In this document: piece after piece, positions 8,476 through 16,798 of the stretch
How positions within the stretch are numbered: the first letter of the stretch is position 1
Layout: every line of letters begins with the position of its first letter
Assembly (NCBI GenBank): GCA_934476455.1
Contig: CAKSNY010000006.1
Coordinates: forward strand, 21,001-85,000
Source: an uncultured Clostridia bacterium
GTDB lineage: Bacteria > Bacillota > Clostridia > UMGS1883
DNA: 64,000 nt
Direction of reading: 5' to 3'
Position numbers and translations under genes: made by a program
Notes under the pieces: model-generated
Seen by the model: only the letters and a program-made list of their open reading frames with translations
Databases searched by the model: none
What the model was told of the DNA's origin: nothing

Positions 8476-10698
8476 TTAGCGGTTGGTGTAAGGTGTAAGG
8501 GTTTTTGTATTCCATATAAAAGACCTAAGCGTGCAGCCCGCAGCATTTTCAGAAACGGTTAATTTAGCGCAAAGTTCACCACCGGTGCTTCCCATTGCAA
8601 AACTCTTGCTGTCAAGCGCTGCCTTTACAAACTTTTTATCGCTGTCAAAAAGCGCCAAAATTGCGGATATATCCGCTGTATTAGCGGTGCCGTTCGTAAT
8701 TCCCGAAACTGTGTATGTATACTCTCCTGCGCCAAGAGTTGTTTCTTCCGTTATTTCTGTTCCGTCTGCGGCGGTAATCTTTGCTGTGCCGAGTGAAAGA
8801 CCTGTGCCGAAGGTATTTTTAATGTCCCTTCCCCATGCGTCCTTAAGGTTCGATATGGAAACTGAACTGTTCCGAGGTATTTCACCGTTAAGATTAAGCG
8901 TAAGTACGCTTTCCCGCGTAATTTCATCCGTTACTACCGTAAAGCTTTTAACCTTGTCAGTTGCTGCACCGTCAATTGTAACGTTTGATATATCCACACT
9001 TCGTGAATCAATATCCTTGTCGAATACAAATTTTACGCTCGGTTCAGCAGATGTATTATCCACATATGCGCCCGTTTGATACACATCAAATGTCGGAATT
9101 TTACGGAAGCTCCAGTCATCTACATAAAGCGTTTGAACAGTCTCAGCCTTAGAACCGCTGCTGTCTTGAACCCCCCCTGTGGTAAGCGTCAAACCATTCC
9201 ACAAAAGGTACACGCGATTGGTATCTTTTGTGAACGCTTTCTTAAACTTAAGCTTTGTTGAATGGTAGTTCCAATCGGTTGTTACGTCAAAGCTTAATCT
9301 GCCGCCGGCTATCGCGGCATCAAATCCGCCATCTTTTTCTTCGTTATGGAGTTTTACACCGATAGGTTTATCATATCCGCCTTTTTCCGTACCGGTCTTT
9401 AGGTATGCCGACACAATATACGGCTCACCTGCAACTACAGCTTCTTTCGGTACAACAAATCCAATTCCCGAATTTTGCCGCATCGTGCGCTTTATGCTGT
9501 AATTCCCGCTGTGTTTATCAGTGCTTAAGACAATATCTGCATCTTGAATTGTTGAATCCGCAGGCGACGGCTTACCTACTGCCGCAAAACCGTCTTTCGT
9601 TTCACAGCCAACATTCGGCACAAGTTCGCGATATTTCCACAGCCCGCCGTCATCAAGGTCGTCGTATATGGTATACTGACCTTCGGGGTAATTATTTATT
9701 ATAAACGGGGCGTTGCCCGAAACATCTCTTCCCCATGCGTCTTTTATATCGGCAAGCTTAACCGTAATAATATTTTCTTTTTCAAGGTTTTGCAGTTTTA
9801 ATGTAAGTGTATGCTCACGTGTTTCTTCGTTTGTCGTTTTAAGTATTGCAGATTCTATAAATGCATCTCCGCGCACACCGTTAACCTCTATATTTTCCGT
9901 GCGAACGGTACGCGGGTCTATATCAAGGTTGAATTTATAGGTAAGGGTTTGCGCTTCTTTGTTATAGTCTACCGACAGCCTTTTTGTTTTGGGGAAACTG
10001 TCCGGCACGCAAAGTCGCATCGACCAGTCATCAATATAAAGCGTCTGGATATATTCTGCGGGAGAGCCTTTATCGTCGTAAATAGCATTTGCCGCGGTTA
10101 ACGCATTGCCGTGAAACCGAAATCCTACAGACGTCGCGGTTACAGTACTTATTTTTCGTACTTTTTTTGAAAAATACTGCCACGTATTTCCCACATAAAA
10201 GCCGGCGGAGTTTTCCCCTGTGCCTTTTTCAAATGTAGTCTGCGCAGGAATTTTATGGCTCGGAACAACAAATGCGGTTGTCCCTGTTGGGCAATCTGTG
10301 CGCAACCATGCACTTATTACATATTCATTCGGATCGCTGTCTGTATATGTTTGTAAATCGGCGGTCAGGCTAAACGCAATCTCGGGATTAATTCGCATTG
10401 TACGTTTTATACTGTAATTGCCGCCGTGCGGGTTATTATTTGACAATACAATATCAGCATCCTGCATTGTAGACCCCGTTCTTTTATCTCCAATCTTCAA
10501 AAATCCGTTAGTAGTTTCACATCCTATATCAGGAACAAGCTCGCGATAAATCCAGTTTCCGTCCGCGTCAAGGTCATTTTTTATTGTATATGCCGCAGAG
10601 GTCGTTGTATCGTCCGCTAAACCCGATACGTAAATTTGTGATGTTAACAAAGAGGTCATTGCAAGAATTGAAAAACATTTTTTAAGCAAATTTTTCAT
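8476..10698 (-). CDS. Secreted repeat protein (binding module plus Ig-like), paralogue 1
   Basis: A 740-residue exported protein with a signal peptide (about 1-28). Two tandem units each combine a beta-sandwich module ('NDLDADGNWIYRELVPD', 'DLDDGGLWKYRELVPN') with an SbsA-like Ig domain marked by 'DAWGRD'; a C-terminal Ig-like domain closes the protein. Repeated strings such as 'DADIVLS' and 'YSIKRTMR' in both units show internal duplication. It is the first gene after the permeases and is followed by its own paralogue. No enzyme motif is present. A role in capturing glycan before import is likely from position, not proven. Confidence 0.82.
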   Translation of the reverse strand: MKNLLKKCFSILAMTSLLTSQIYVSGLADDTTTSAAYTIKNDLDADGNWIYRELVPDIGCETTNGFLKIGDKRTGSTMQDADIVLSNNNPHGGNYSIKRTMRINPEIAFSLTADLQTYTDSDPNEYVISAWLRTDCPTGTTAFVVPSHKIPAQTTFEKGTGENSAGFYVGNTWQYFSKKVRKISTVTATSVGFRFHGNALTAANAIYDDKGSPAEYIQTLYIDDWSMRLCVPDSFPKTKRLSVDYNKEAQTLTYKFNLDIDPRTVRTENIEVNGVRGDAFIESAILKTTNEETREHTLTLKLQNLEKENIITVKLADIKDAWGRDVSGNAPFIINNYPEGQYTIYDDLDDGGLWKYRELVPNVGCETKDGFAAVGKPSPADSTIQDADIVLSTDKHSGNYSIKRTMRQNSGIGFVVPKEAVVAGEPYIVSAYLKTGTEKGGYDKPIGVKLHNEEKDGGFDAAIAGGRLSFDVTTDWNYHSTKLKFKKAFTKDTNRVYLLWNGLTLTTGGVQDSSGSKAETVQTLYVDDWSFRKIPTFDVYQTGAYVDNTSAEPSVKFVFDKDIDSRSVDISNVTIDGAATDKVKSFTVVTDEITRESVLTLNLNGEIPRNSSVSISNLKDAWGRDIKNTFGTGLSLGTAKITAADGTEITEETTLGAGEYTYTVSGITNGTANTADISAILALFDSDKKFVKAALDSKSFAMGSTGGELCAKLTVSENAAGCTLRSFIWNTKTLTPYTNR

Positions 10699-10726
10699 CG
10701 TTTAAATCCTCCAATAAAATTTATTA

Positions 10727-11647
10727 TTATCCTTTAACCGCACCCACGGTCATACCCTTTACAAAATACTTTTGGAAAAACGGAAATACTATGAGAATAG
10801 GTCCGGCTGCCGCAACGCACATTGCCATTCGTGCGCTTAACGTAGGCAGAGTAACGTTTTCCGTTGCTATTCCCGCACTTGCCGCCTCCGGCGAGTTTAG
10901 AAATTCGATATTTTTCATAATCGTCATTAACAAGTACTGAAGCTTGACTTTATTGTCAGACTCTATGTACAGCATAGAGTAGTACCACTCGTTCCAGTAC
11001 ATAAGCAAAAGTAAAAGCCCCACTGTTGCAAATGCCGGTTTTGAAATCGGTACAACAATATTTGTAAATATTTTAAACTCACCCGCGCCGTCAAGCTTTG
11101 CCGATTCTATGAGCGATGTCGGTACACTCATAAAAAAGCCCTTCATCAAAAGAATGTTCCACGCGCTGCACATACCGGGTATTATAAGCGCTATAATTGA
11201 ATCCTTAAGGTCAAGCCAGCGTGTTATAAGTATGTATGTAGGAACAAGCCCGCCGTTAAAAAGCATTGTAAAAAATACATAAAACGACAGTGCGCGCCTG
11301 TAGGCATAATCCTTGCGGCTCATAACATAGCCGCAGGTAGATACCAATACAAGTCCCAAAAGTGTGCCGACAACCGTTGTTATTATAGTTACGCCGTAGG
11401 CATTTACCAATCGCCGCGAATTTGCCATAAGAACACTGTATGCATTAAGCGTCGGCTCTTTAGGAATAAGCTTGTAGCCTACACTCATAATTTCTTCCTG
11501 TGACTGAAACGATGAACCCAGTATTACAAGGAACGGATACAAGCAGCAAAGCGACAGGAAAACCAATATAATATGCATAACAACCTGAATTGTTTTTTCA
11601 CTGCCCGTTAAAATTGCGCCGTTTGTTTTTTTGCTCATTTTTCTCAC
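10727..11647 (-). CDS. Carbohydrate ABC transporter permease, YtcP/MalG type
   Basis: A 306-residue inner-membrane permease with six hydrophobic segments and the cytoplasmic EAA loop near 'LIESAKLDGAGEFKIF', where the ATPase docks. The C-terminal 'FFQKYFVKGMTVGAVKG' is characteristic of the YtcP branch of CUT1 importers, which take up oligosaccharides such as unsaturated uronides and aldotetraouronic acids. It lies three bases downstream of the LplB-type partner. No ATPase gene is in the operon, as is usual for CUT1 systems that share an MsmX-type ATPase encoded elsewhere. Confidence 0.93.
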   Translation of the reverse strand: MRKMSKKTNGAILTGSEKTIQVVMHIILVFLSLCCLYPFLVILGSSFQSQEEIMSVGYKLIPKEPTLNAYSVLMANSRRLVNAYGVTIITTVVGTLLGLVLVSTCGYVMSRKDYAYRRALSFYVFFTMLFNGGLVPTYILITRWLDLKDSIIALIIPGMCSAWNILLMKGFFMSVPTSLIESAKLDGAGEFKIFTNIVVPISKPAFATVGLLLLLMYWNEWYYSMLYIESDNKVKLQYLLMTIMKNIEFLNSPEAASAGIATENVTLPTLSARMAMCVAAAGPILIVFPFFQKYFVKGMTVGAVKG

Positions 11648-11650
11648 CCC

Positions 11651-12577
11651 TTAAAATAACGCGTTGTCGCTGTCAATCTTGTTTACGATAAAGTTAGTGG
11701 TAATTACCAATATAAAGCCAAGCACTGCCTGATAAAACCCTGCTGCGCTCGACATACCCACATCGCCCAAGGTTATAAGTGAGCGGTAAACGTAGGTATC
11801 AATAATATCCGTTGTCGAATACAAAAGCGACGAATTAAGGGTGAAATTGTAAAACAAGCCGAAATCTCCGTAGAAAATTTTACCGATTTTTAAAATCGTC
11901 ATTATAATTATCATCGGTTTAATGCTCGGAAGCGATATGTACCATATTTGCTTAAGCTTTCCCGCACCGTCTATTTTTGCCGCCTCAAAAAGCGATTTAT
12001 CTGTTCCCATAAGGGACGCATAGTATATAATCGCGTTATAGCCCATGCCCTTCCATACTTCCGCTATTATGAGAATAACGGGCCAGCATTCGGGCTTGTT
12101 GTACCACGCAACCGCATCTTTTCCCATAGAAAGCAAAATTTTATTTATCAAACCGTAGTCTATATCCAAAAACACCTTCGCGGCATATGCGGCAACAACC
12201 CATGAAATAAAGTACGGCAGAAAAAGCATTGTCTGATAGCATTTAACAAATACCGCACGCATTTCATAAAGCATCAGCGCAATGGCAACAGACATTACAA
12301 GCCCGAGAATTATAAACGCGATGTTGTAAAGTATCGTATTTCTTGTTGCAATCTCAACAGATTCGTTGTTTAACAAAAATTTAAAATTGTCCAGCCCTGC
12401 CCACGGACTTTTTAAAAAGCCTAACGAATAATCGTAGTTTTTAAAGGGCAGCACCAAGCCGTAAAGCGGAATGTAACAAAATACAAACAGGTACAGCATA
12501 GACGGCAGTGTTAAAATCAAAAGCGGGAAGTTTTTCTTAAATGTTTTGGCTTTACTGCTTTTTTTCTGTTTTTCCAT
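11651..12577 (-). CDS. Carbohydrate ABC transporter permease, LplB type
   Basis: A permease of about 308 residues with a hydrophilic Lys-rich N terminus, 'FPLLILTLPSMLYLFVF' as first membrane segment, 'IPLYGLVLPFKNYD' (the LplB signature region) and the EAA loop 'LFEAAKIDGAGKLKQIWYI'. It pairs with the YtcP-type subunit to form the membrane channel. An ATG at 12586 is also in frame, but it abuts GGGG directly, whereas the ATG at 12577 has a GGGG site about nine bases away, so I prefer the latter. It overlaps nothing and follows the lipoprotein gene by 17 bases. Confidence 0.92.
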   Translation of the reverse strand: MEKQKKSSKAKTFKKNFPLLILTLPSMLYLFVFCYIPLYGLVLPFKNYDYSLGFLKSPWAGLDNFKFLLNNESVEIATRNTILYNIAFIILGLVMSVAIALMLYEMRAVFVKCYQTMLFLPYFISWVVAAYAAKVFLDIDYGLINKILLSMGKDAVAWYNKPECWPVILIIAEVWKGMGYNAIIYYASLMGTDKSLFEAAKIDGAGKLKQIWYISLPSIKPMIIIMTILKIGKIFYGDFGLFYNFTLNSSLLYSTTDIIDTYVYRSLITLGDVGMSSAAGFYQAVLGFILVITTNFIVNKIDSDNALF

Positions 12578-12594
12578 AAAATCCATCCCCGGTA

Positions 12595-14058
12595 TTATTT
12601 ATTATTTTTTTGCCATTCGGAAAACTGTTTGTTTACCTCTGCAATAACGGTGTCAATTCCGGCATCTTTCATTTTTTTACGTGCCTGTGAAAGATAATCG
12701 TCAAAATTTTCCATACATCCGACGCTTAAAATCTTATCGTATTCGCTTCTCACGGAAGATACCTTCGCATATTCCGTCTTTACGTTTTCCGGATCAAACA
12801 CAAAACCAAGAGAAGAAGATTTTTGCGCTGTTTCATTAAGCCTACGCATTTCCTCAAGAGCTTCGCGCCTGTTCCACGGCGAATCCCACTGTTTCCAAAG
12901 AGGACCTATCCAGTTGTGCCATATGCACCATGTCTGCATACTTCCGGAATTGGGAATTACTGACTTCTCTCCTATTTCCGCACTGCGTTTTTCATCTATT
13001 TTATAATCTATACCTTCAACGCCGTATGCAAGTGTATTGAATAAATAATCATCCTTCCAGACAAGGTTTAAAAGCTTTAATGCATTTTCGGCGCTCTTTG
13101 TTGTCGAGCTTATGCTGTTTATGCTTCCGCTTCTTGTGCAAATCGTCTTTATTCCCATACTTGCTTCCACACACGGGAAACCGTACGCGGAAGATGTCTT
13201 TGAACCGTCCTTCGTATAATATCCGGTATTGCACATTACGGCATAATTGCCCGACTTGCACTCTGTCAGATATTCGTTTCTTGTGTTTGCGTCTTTAGGC
13301 ATATATCCCTTATGATAATACTTATATTTAAGCTTCCATGTGTTTATAAAATCTTCGGCATCAAGCTCTGATATGTATTTTTGCTGCTGTTCGTCATAAA
13401 CAAGCCCCGAAATATTCATATCGGTAAAGCGGGTACTTGTAATATTCGGCGTCTGATACAAAAGCGGATAGATATTAGGCTCGTTCTTTTTTATTGTTTC
13501 AAGATAAGATTCTATATCCGCAAGTGATTTAACCTTTGTATAATCAAAATTGTATTTTTCGACCAAATCCTTTTTAAACACAACGGACGGATGATCCGCC
13601 AACGGCGTTTGCCCCTTTATGCCCCAGCGTTTGCCGTCTATTTCGGAAAACTTCCACATATAATCATCCGTTTGGCTTAGAATATCCGGGCAATACTTTT
13701 GTATCATATCATCCGTAAGTTCCACAAAAGAACCGTTTTTCACACCGCTGCGAAATTGCTCGGCGGTCCTTAAAAAACAAATGTCCATTTTTTCCCGCGT
13801 AGCAAGCATTGTGTGCATCTTTTCGTCGTAATTACCCATATCAATGAGGTGCAAATCAAGCGTTATGCCAAGTTCCTTTTCAATAATCTTGTTTGCTTCT
13901 TTCATTACGCTGTCCTTGCTGGACATATTTTCCGCCGATTTACACATATACCAATCAACGGTTTTTGTTGACGATGCCGTTTGCTTTTTATCACAGCCGG
14001 CATTTGCAAGCAGCACCCCAAATGCAAGCGCCGCAGATATAAATTTTTTACAGGTCAT
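12595..14058 (-). CDS. Extracellular solute-binding lipoprotein (CUT1)
   Basis: A binding protein of 487 residues. Its signal peptide ends in the lipobox 'LANAGC', with the modified cysteine at residue 22 when the ATG at 14058 is used. That ATG has a GAGGG site seven bases upstream; the ATG at 14064 is too close to it. The fold text ('KKTVDWYMC' region, long alpha/beta body with Trp-rich C-terminal part) fits the large LplA/YtcQ-type binding proteins that deliver oligosaccharides to LplB/YtcP permeases. It is the first gene of the operon, and the divergent YesN/YesM system starts about 200 bases away, which makes that system the likely regulator. Confidence 0.92.
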   Translation of the reverse strand: MTCKKFISAALAFGVLLANAGCDKKQTASSTKTVDWYMCKSAENMSSKDSVMKEANKIIEKELGITLDLHLIDMGNYDEKMHTMLATREKMDICFLRTAEQFRSGVKNGSFVELTDDMIQKYCPDILSQTDDYMWKFSEIDGKRWGIKGQTPLADHPSVVFKKDLVEKYNFDYTKVKSLADIESYLETIKKNEPNIYPLLYQTPNITSTRFTDMNISGLVYDEQQQKYISELDAEDFINTWKLKYKYYHKGYMPKDANTRNEYLTECKSGNYAVMCNTGYYTKDGSKTSSAYGFPCVEASMGIKTICTRSGSINSISSTTKSAENALKLLNLVWKDDYLFNTLAYGVEGIDYKIDEKRSAEIGEKSVIPNSGSMQTWCIWHNWIGPLWKQWDSPWNRREALEEMRRLNETAQKSSSLGFVFDPENVKTEYAKVSSVRSEYDKILSVGCMENFDDYLSQARKKMKDAGIDTVIAEVNKQFSEWQKNNK

Positions 14059-14148
14059 ACACATTCCCTCTCTTTCAACGTTATTTTAGCACAAGAGAAA
14101 CAAAAGAAAAATGTCAGCGTTTTTGTTTTTTGTCTATATTTCACATTT

Positions 14149-14171
14149 TTGGCAAAAAAAATTTTTGCCAA
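14149..14171. promoter_or_regulatory. 10-bp inverted repeat between divergent operons
   Basis: TTGGCAAAAA (14149-14158) and TTTTTGCCAA (14162-14171) form a perfect inverted repeat with a three-base centre. It lies between the lipoprotein gene, which has only a weak promoter-like TAAAAT, and the strong promoter of the two-component system. A dimeric regulator site is plausible; the binding protein is not known. Confidence 0.5.
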
Positions 14172-14196
14172 TATATACACATTGCCTGTTTCACCA

Positions 14197-14225
14197 TTGA
14201 CAAACTGTTTTTATTAAATTATAAT
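14197..14225 (+). promoter_or_regulatory. Consensus sigma-A promoter for the two-component system
   Basis: TTGACA at 14197-14202 and TATAAT at 14220-14225 are separated by 17 bases, an exact match to the consensus. Transcription would begin about 25 bases before the start codon of the response-regulator gene. Confidence 0.85.
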
Positions 14226-14255
14226 GACATAGAAATTTGAATGGGAGGGCTTTTT

Positions 14256-14984
14256 ATGTATACCGTAATTATAGCAGATGACGAACCATGGATACTTTTT
14301 AAGATTAAAAGTGTTTTTAAATGGCAGGAATACGGTATGGAGCTTATCGGAGAAACAACATCTTCGGACGAGCTTTTAAGTATGATTGAAGAAAAAAAGC
14401 CCGATATTGTTTTTACAGATATAAGTATGCCCGGGAAAAGCGGGATTGAGGTTGTGAAACGTGTTCGGGAGAAGGCTGCGGACACGCTTTTTGTGTTAAT
14501 AAGCGGTTATTCTGATTTTTCATATGCACAGCAGGCGATTGAATACGGCGTTTTCAGCTATCTTCTTAAACCCGTAACAGATGACAAAGCGCGTTCGCTT
14601 TTGGAAGGAATAAAGTCTGCACTCGATAAAAAGCAAGGCGATACGGTCGACATTAAAATTGACAATGCAAAAAATATGGCGTTTAAAAAGCTTATCTCCT
14701 ATATTGATGCGCATTATTGCGAAAAGCTCCACCTGGGCGAGCTTTCTGCAATGTTTGACATAAACACTACGTATTGCTGTGCATTGTTTAACAAAAATTT
14801 CAACTGTACATTCAGTCAGTATATATTAAAATGCCGTATGGAAAAAGCGGCGGAATTGATATTAAGCGGGAAATCGATAACGGAAACAGCGGAAATGCTG
14901 GGGTATGATTACTACCATTTCAACAAGCTTTTTAAAAAATATTTTTCGCTTACGCCAAAGCAGTACAAGGTTTTAAAGTCATAA
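14256..14984 (+). CDS. YesN-type response regulator (REC plus AraC-type HTH)
   Basis: A 242-residue regulator. The receiver domain spans about 1-120 with the acidic pair D9-E10, phospho-acceptor D55 in 'IVFTDISMPG' and the conserved Lys in 'YLLKPV'. The AraC-type double helix-turn-helix (about 140-240) ends in the typical 'DYYHFNKLFKKYFSLTPKQYK'-like motif. It lacks the long middle region of Bacillus YesN, so it is short for the group. The ATG at 14256 is chosen because GGGAGG lies nine bases upstream; an ATG at 14241 overlaps that site. It is phosphorylated by the kinase encoded 23 bases downstream and probably controls the divergent uptake operon. Confidence 0.92.
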   Translation: MYTVIIADDEPWILFKIKSVFKWQEYGMELIGETTSSDELLSMIEEKKPDIVFTDISMPGKSGIEVVKRVREKAADTLFVLISGYSDFSYAQQAIEYGVFSYLLKPVTDDKARSLLEGIKSALDKKQGDTVDIKIDNAKNMAFKKLISYIDAHYCEKLHLGELSAMFDINTTYCCALFNKNFNCTFSQYILKCRMEKAAELILSGKSITETAEMLGYDYYHFNKLFKKYFSLTPKQYKVLKS

Positions 14985-15007
14985 TCCTGAAAAAGAAGGT
15001 AAATTAT

Positions 15008-16708
15008 ATGAAAAAGCCGTCTATGAGCATACACAGCCTTATATTCATATTGGTTTCTTCAATAGCAGCAATTATTATTGCAATACAGTTTGTTTGTGTG
15101 GGTATACTGTTTAACATATTTAATTCTCAGAAAAATGCAGCTGTAAGCAGTATGGTGTCGCAAACAGTTCAGATTATGGAGGATAATTTGCAAACTATTG
15201 ATTCCATACAAAATTACACGTCAAACAGCAATGATATTTCCCAGTTTTTATATGATTCGTCACATAATAAAGAAAATTCGCTGTACCTTAAGATTTCCGA
15301 CGAAACAATGGCGCTGAACAGATTTTTTACTGACCGTATAAGCCTTATACTTGTCGATAACAACGGAAAATTCTATAATTTTTTCAACAGCACGGCTCAG
15401 GCTGAACGCGATAAAGTATCGGAACTTTACACCGAATATATTAAAGGCGCTTCAAACGAACAAAAGGTTCTTTTTACATTGCCGAAGATCAGCGAATACG
15501 AGCTTTACATCTGTTCCTTTTCTCCAATTACAAAAATCGAACGAAACACTGTATCTTCATCGTGCGTAGGAAATGCAATCATACTTAACAGATTAAATAT
15601 TTACAAGGTCCTTCGTGATATGGAATACCTGGAAAACGGTGAACTGATTTTTAAAAACAGCTCGGATAATAAAACACTTCTCTTTTCAAAAAATTCGTCT
15701 GAGGATAAATCCACTGTTTCAAAGACACGCAAAATATCGGATACAAACTGGCGCCTTACGGGAAATCTTATATACGAAAGTCAAACTTCCGCAGTATACA
15801 AAATAATTCTGCTTATAATTGCGGAGCTTATTATAATAATTCTGCTTATCTACCCTATCCAGCTTTTTATACTTAACAGATGTATTTCAGCACCTGTCAA
15901 AAAATTTCTTAAATTTTTTGACACATATTCAATAAATACACCGTATAAGCGGCTTGACGGCGCCGCCCTGTCTGAATTTCGCCAGCTTTCAAAACATATA
16001 AACACAATGCTTGACAAATCCGAAGAAATATCAAGAAAAATTGTGCATACGCAGCAAAAGCTGTACGAATCTGAGCTGTGCGAAAAAGAAGCCGTATTGT
16101 ATGCGCTTCAGATGCAGATAAATCCGCACTTTTTATATAATACTCTGGAATGTATCGGCGGTCTTGCCATTTCGTATAACGCTTATGAAATCACGGAAAT
16201 GATGGATTCGCTTTCCTCACTTTTGCGTTATGCGCTGTCGCGCTCATCTCAAAGCACTGTTGAAGATGAAATAAAAGCCCTTGAAGCTTATATGAAAATT
16301 TTTCGTATACGTTATCCGGACAGATTTTCGTATACACTTGATTTTGACGATGATATATGGGAATGTAATATTTTACGTATGCTGTTTCAGCCGATTGCGG
16401 AAAACGCCATAAAGCACGGATTTCTCGGTTCTAAAGAAAAAGGGAAGCTCGATATAAAAGGTTTTTGCGATAAAAACGACCTTGTATTCAGGTTTTACGA
16501 CAACGGAATCGGCATAAAAGAGGAAAAGCTTAAAGAAATTAAAACACGGATTGAGAATTGCAACAATAATTTGTATACCTCAAATTCTGTCGGTATAGTA
16601 AACATACACAAGCGTATACGCCTTAACTACGGTGAATTGTACGGTGTACAGATTGAAAGCACTTACGGAGAATTTACCCTTGTTACAATTACAATCCCCA
16701 TGCAGTGA
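15008..16708 (+). CDS. YesM-type sensor histidine kinase
   Basis: A 566-residue membrane kinase. One membrane segment is near 10-35, followed by an extracellular sensing region (about 40-260), a second membrane segment (about 265-289) and a HAMP-like linker. The LytS/YesM-type His_kinase domain has 'QINPHFLYNTLE' with His374. The ATPase domain carries the N-box 'PIAENAIKHG' and G-box 'FYDNGIGIKEE'. The family senses extracellular sugars or binding-protein complexes and phosphorylates the partner YesN regulator. It is co-transcribed with the response regulator 23 bases upstream. Confidence 0.93.
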   Translation: MKKPSMSIHSLIFILVSSIAAIIIAIQFVCVGILFNIFNSQKNAAVSSMVSQTVQIMEDNLQTIDSIQNYTSNSNDISQFLYDSSHNKENSLYLKISDETMALNRFFTDRISLILVDNNGKFYNFFNSTAQAERDKVSELYTEYIKGASNEQKVLFTLPKISEYELYICSFSPITKIERNTVSSSCVGNAIILNRLNIYKVLRDMEYLENGELIFKNSSDNKTLLFSKNSSEDKSTVSKTRKISDTNWRLTGNLIYESQTSAVYKIILLIIAELIIIILLIYPIQLFILNRCISAPVKKFLKFFDTYSINTPYKRLDGAALSEFRQLSKHINTMLDKSEEISRKIVHTQQKLYESELCEKEAVLYALQMQINPHFLYNTLECIGGLAISYNAYEITEMMDSLSSLLRYALSRSSQSTVEDEIKALEAYMKIFRIRYPDRFSYTLDFDDDIWECNILRMLFQPIAENAIKHGFLGSKEKGKLDIKGFCDKNDLVFRFYDNGIGIKEEKLKEIKTRIENCNNNLYTSNSVGIVNIHKRIRLNYGELYGVQIESTYGEFTLVTITIPMQ

Positions 16709-16727
16709 AAATTATTCCAAAAAACAC

Positions 16728-16757
16728 TTGCAAACCATATGCTGTTTGCGATATACT
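16728..16757 (+). promoter_or_regulatory. Candidate promoter for the D,D-carboxypeptidase homologue
   Basis: TTGCAA (16728-16733) and TATACT (16752-16757) with an 18-base spacer precede the AAGGAG site at 16781-16786. The gene could therefore be expressed apart from the sensor kinase upstream. Confidence 0.5.
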
Positions 16758-16798
16758 CATTTATTGTAGTTTATTCACTGAAGGAGTTTTGGTATTTT

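Noticed and set aside
8531..9079. 182-codon open frame on the plus strand
   Set aside because: Antisense to the secreted repeat protein at 8476-10698, low-complexity Ser/Val/Ala composition, no signal for expression.
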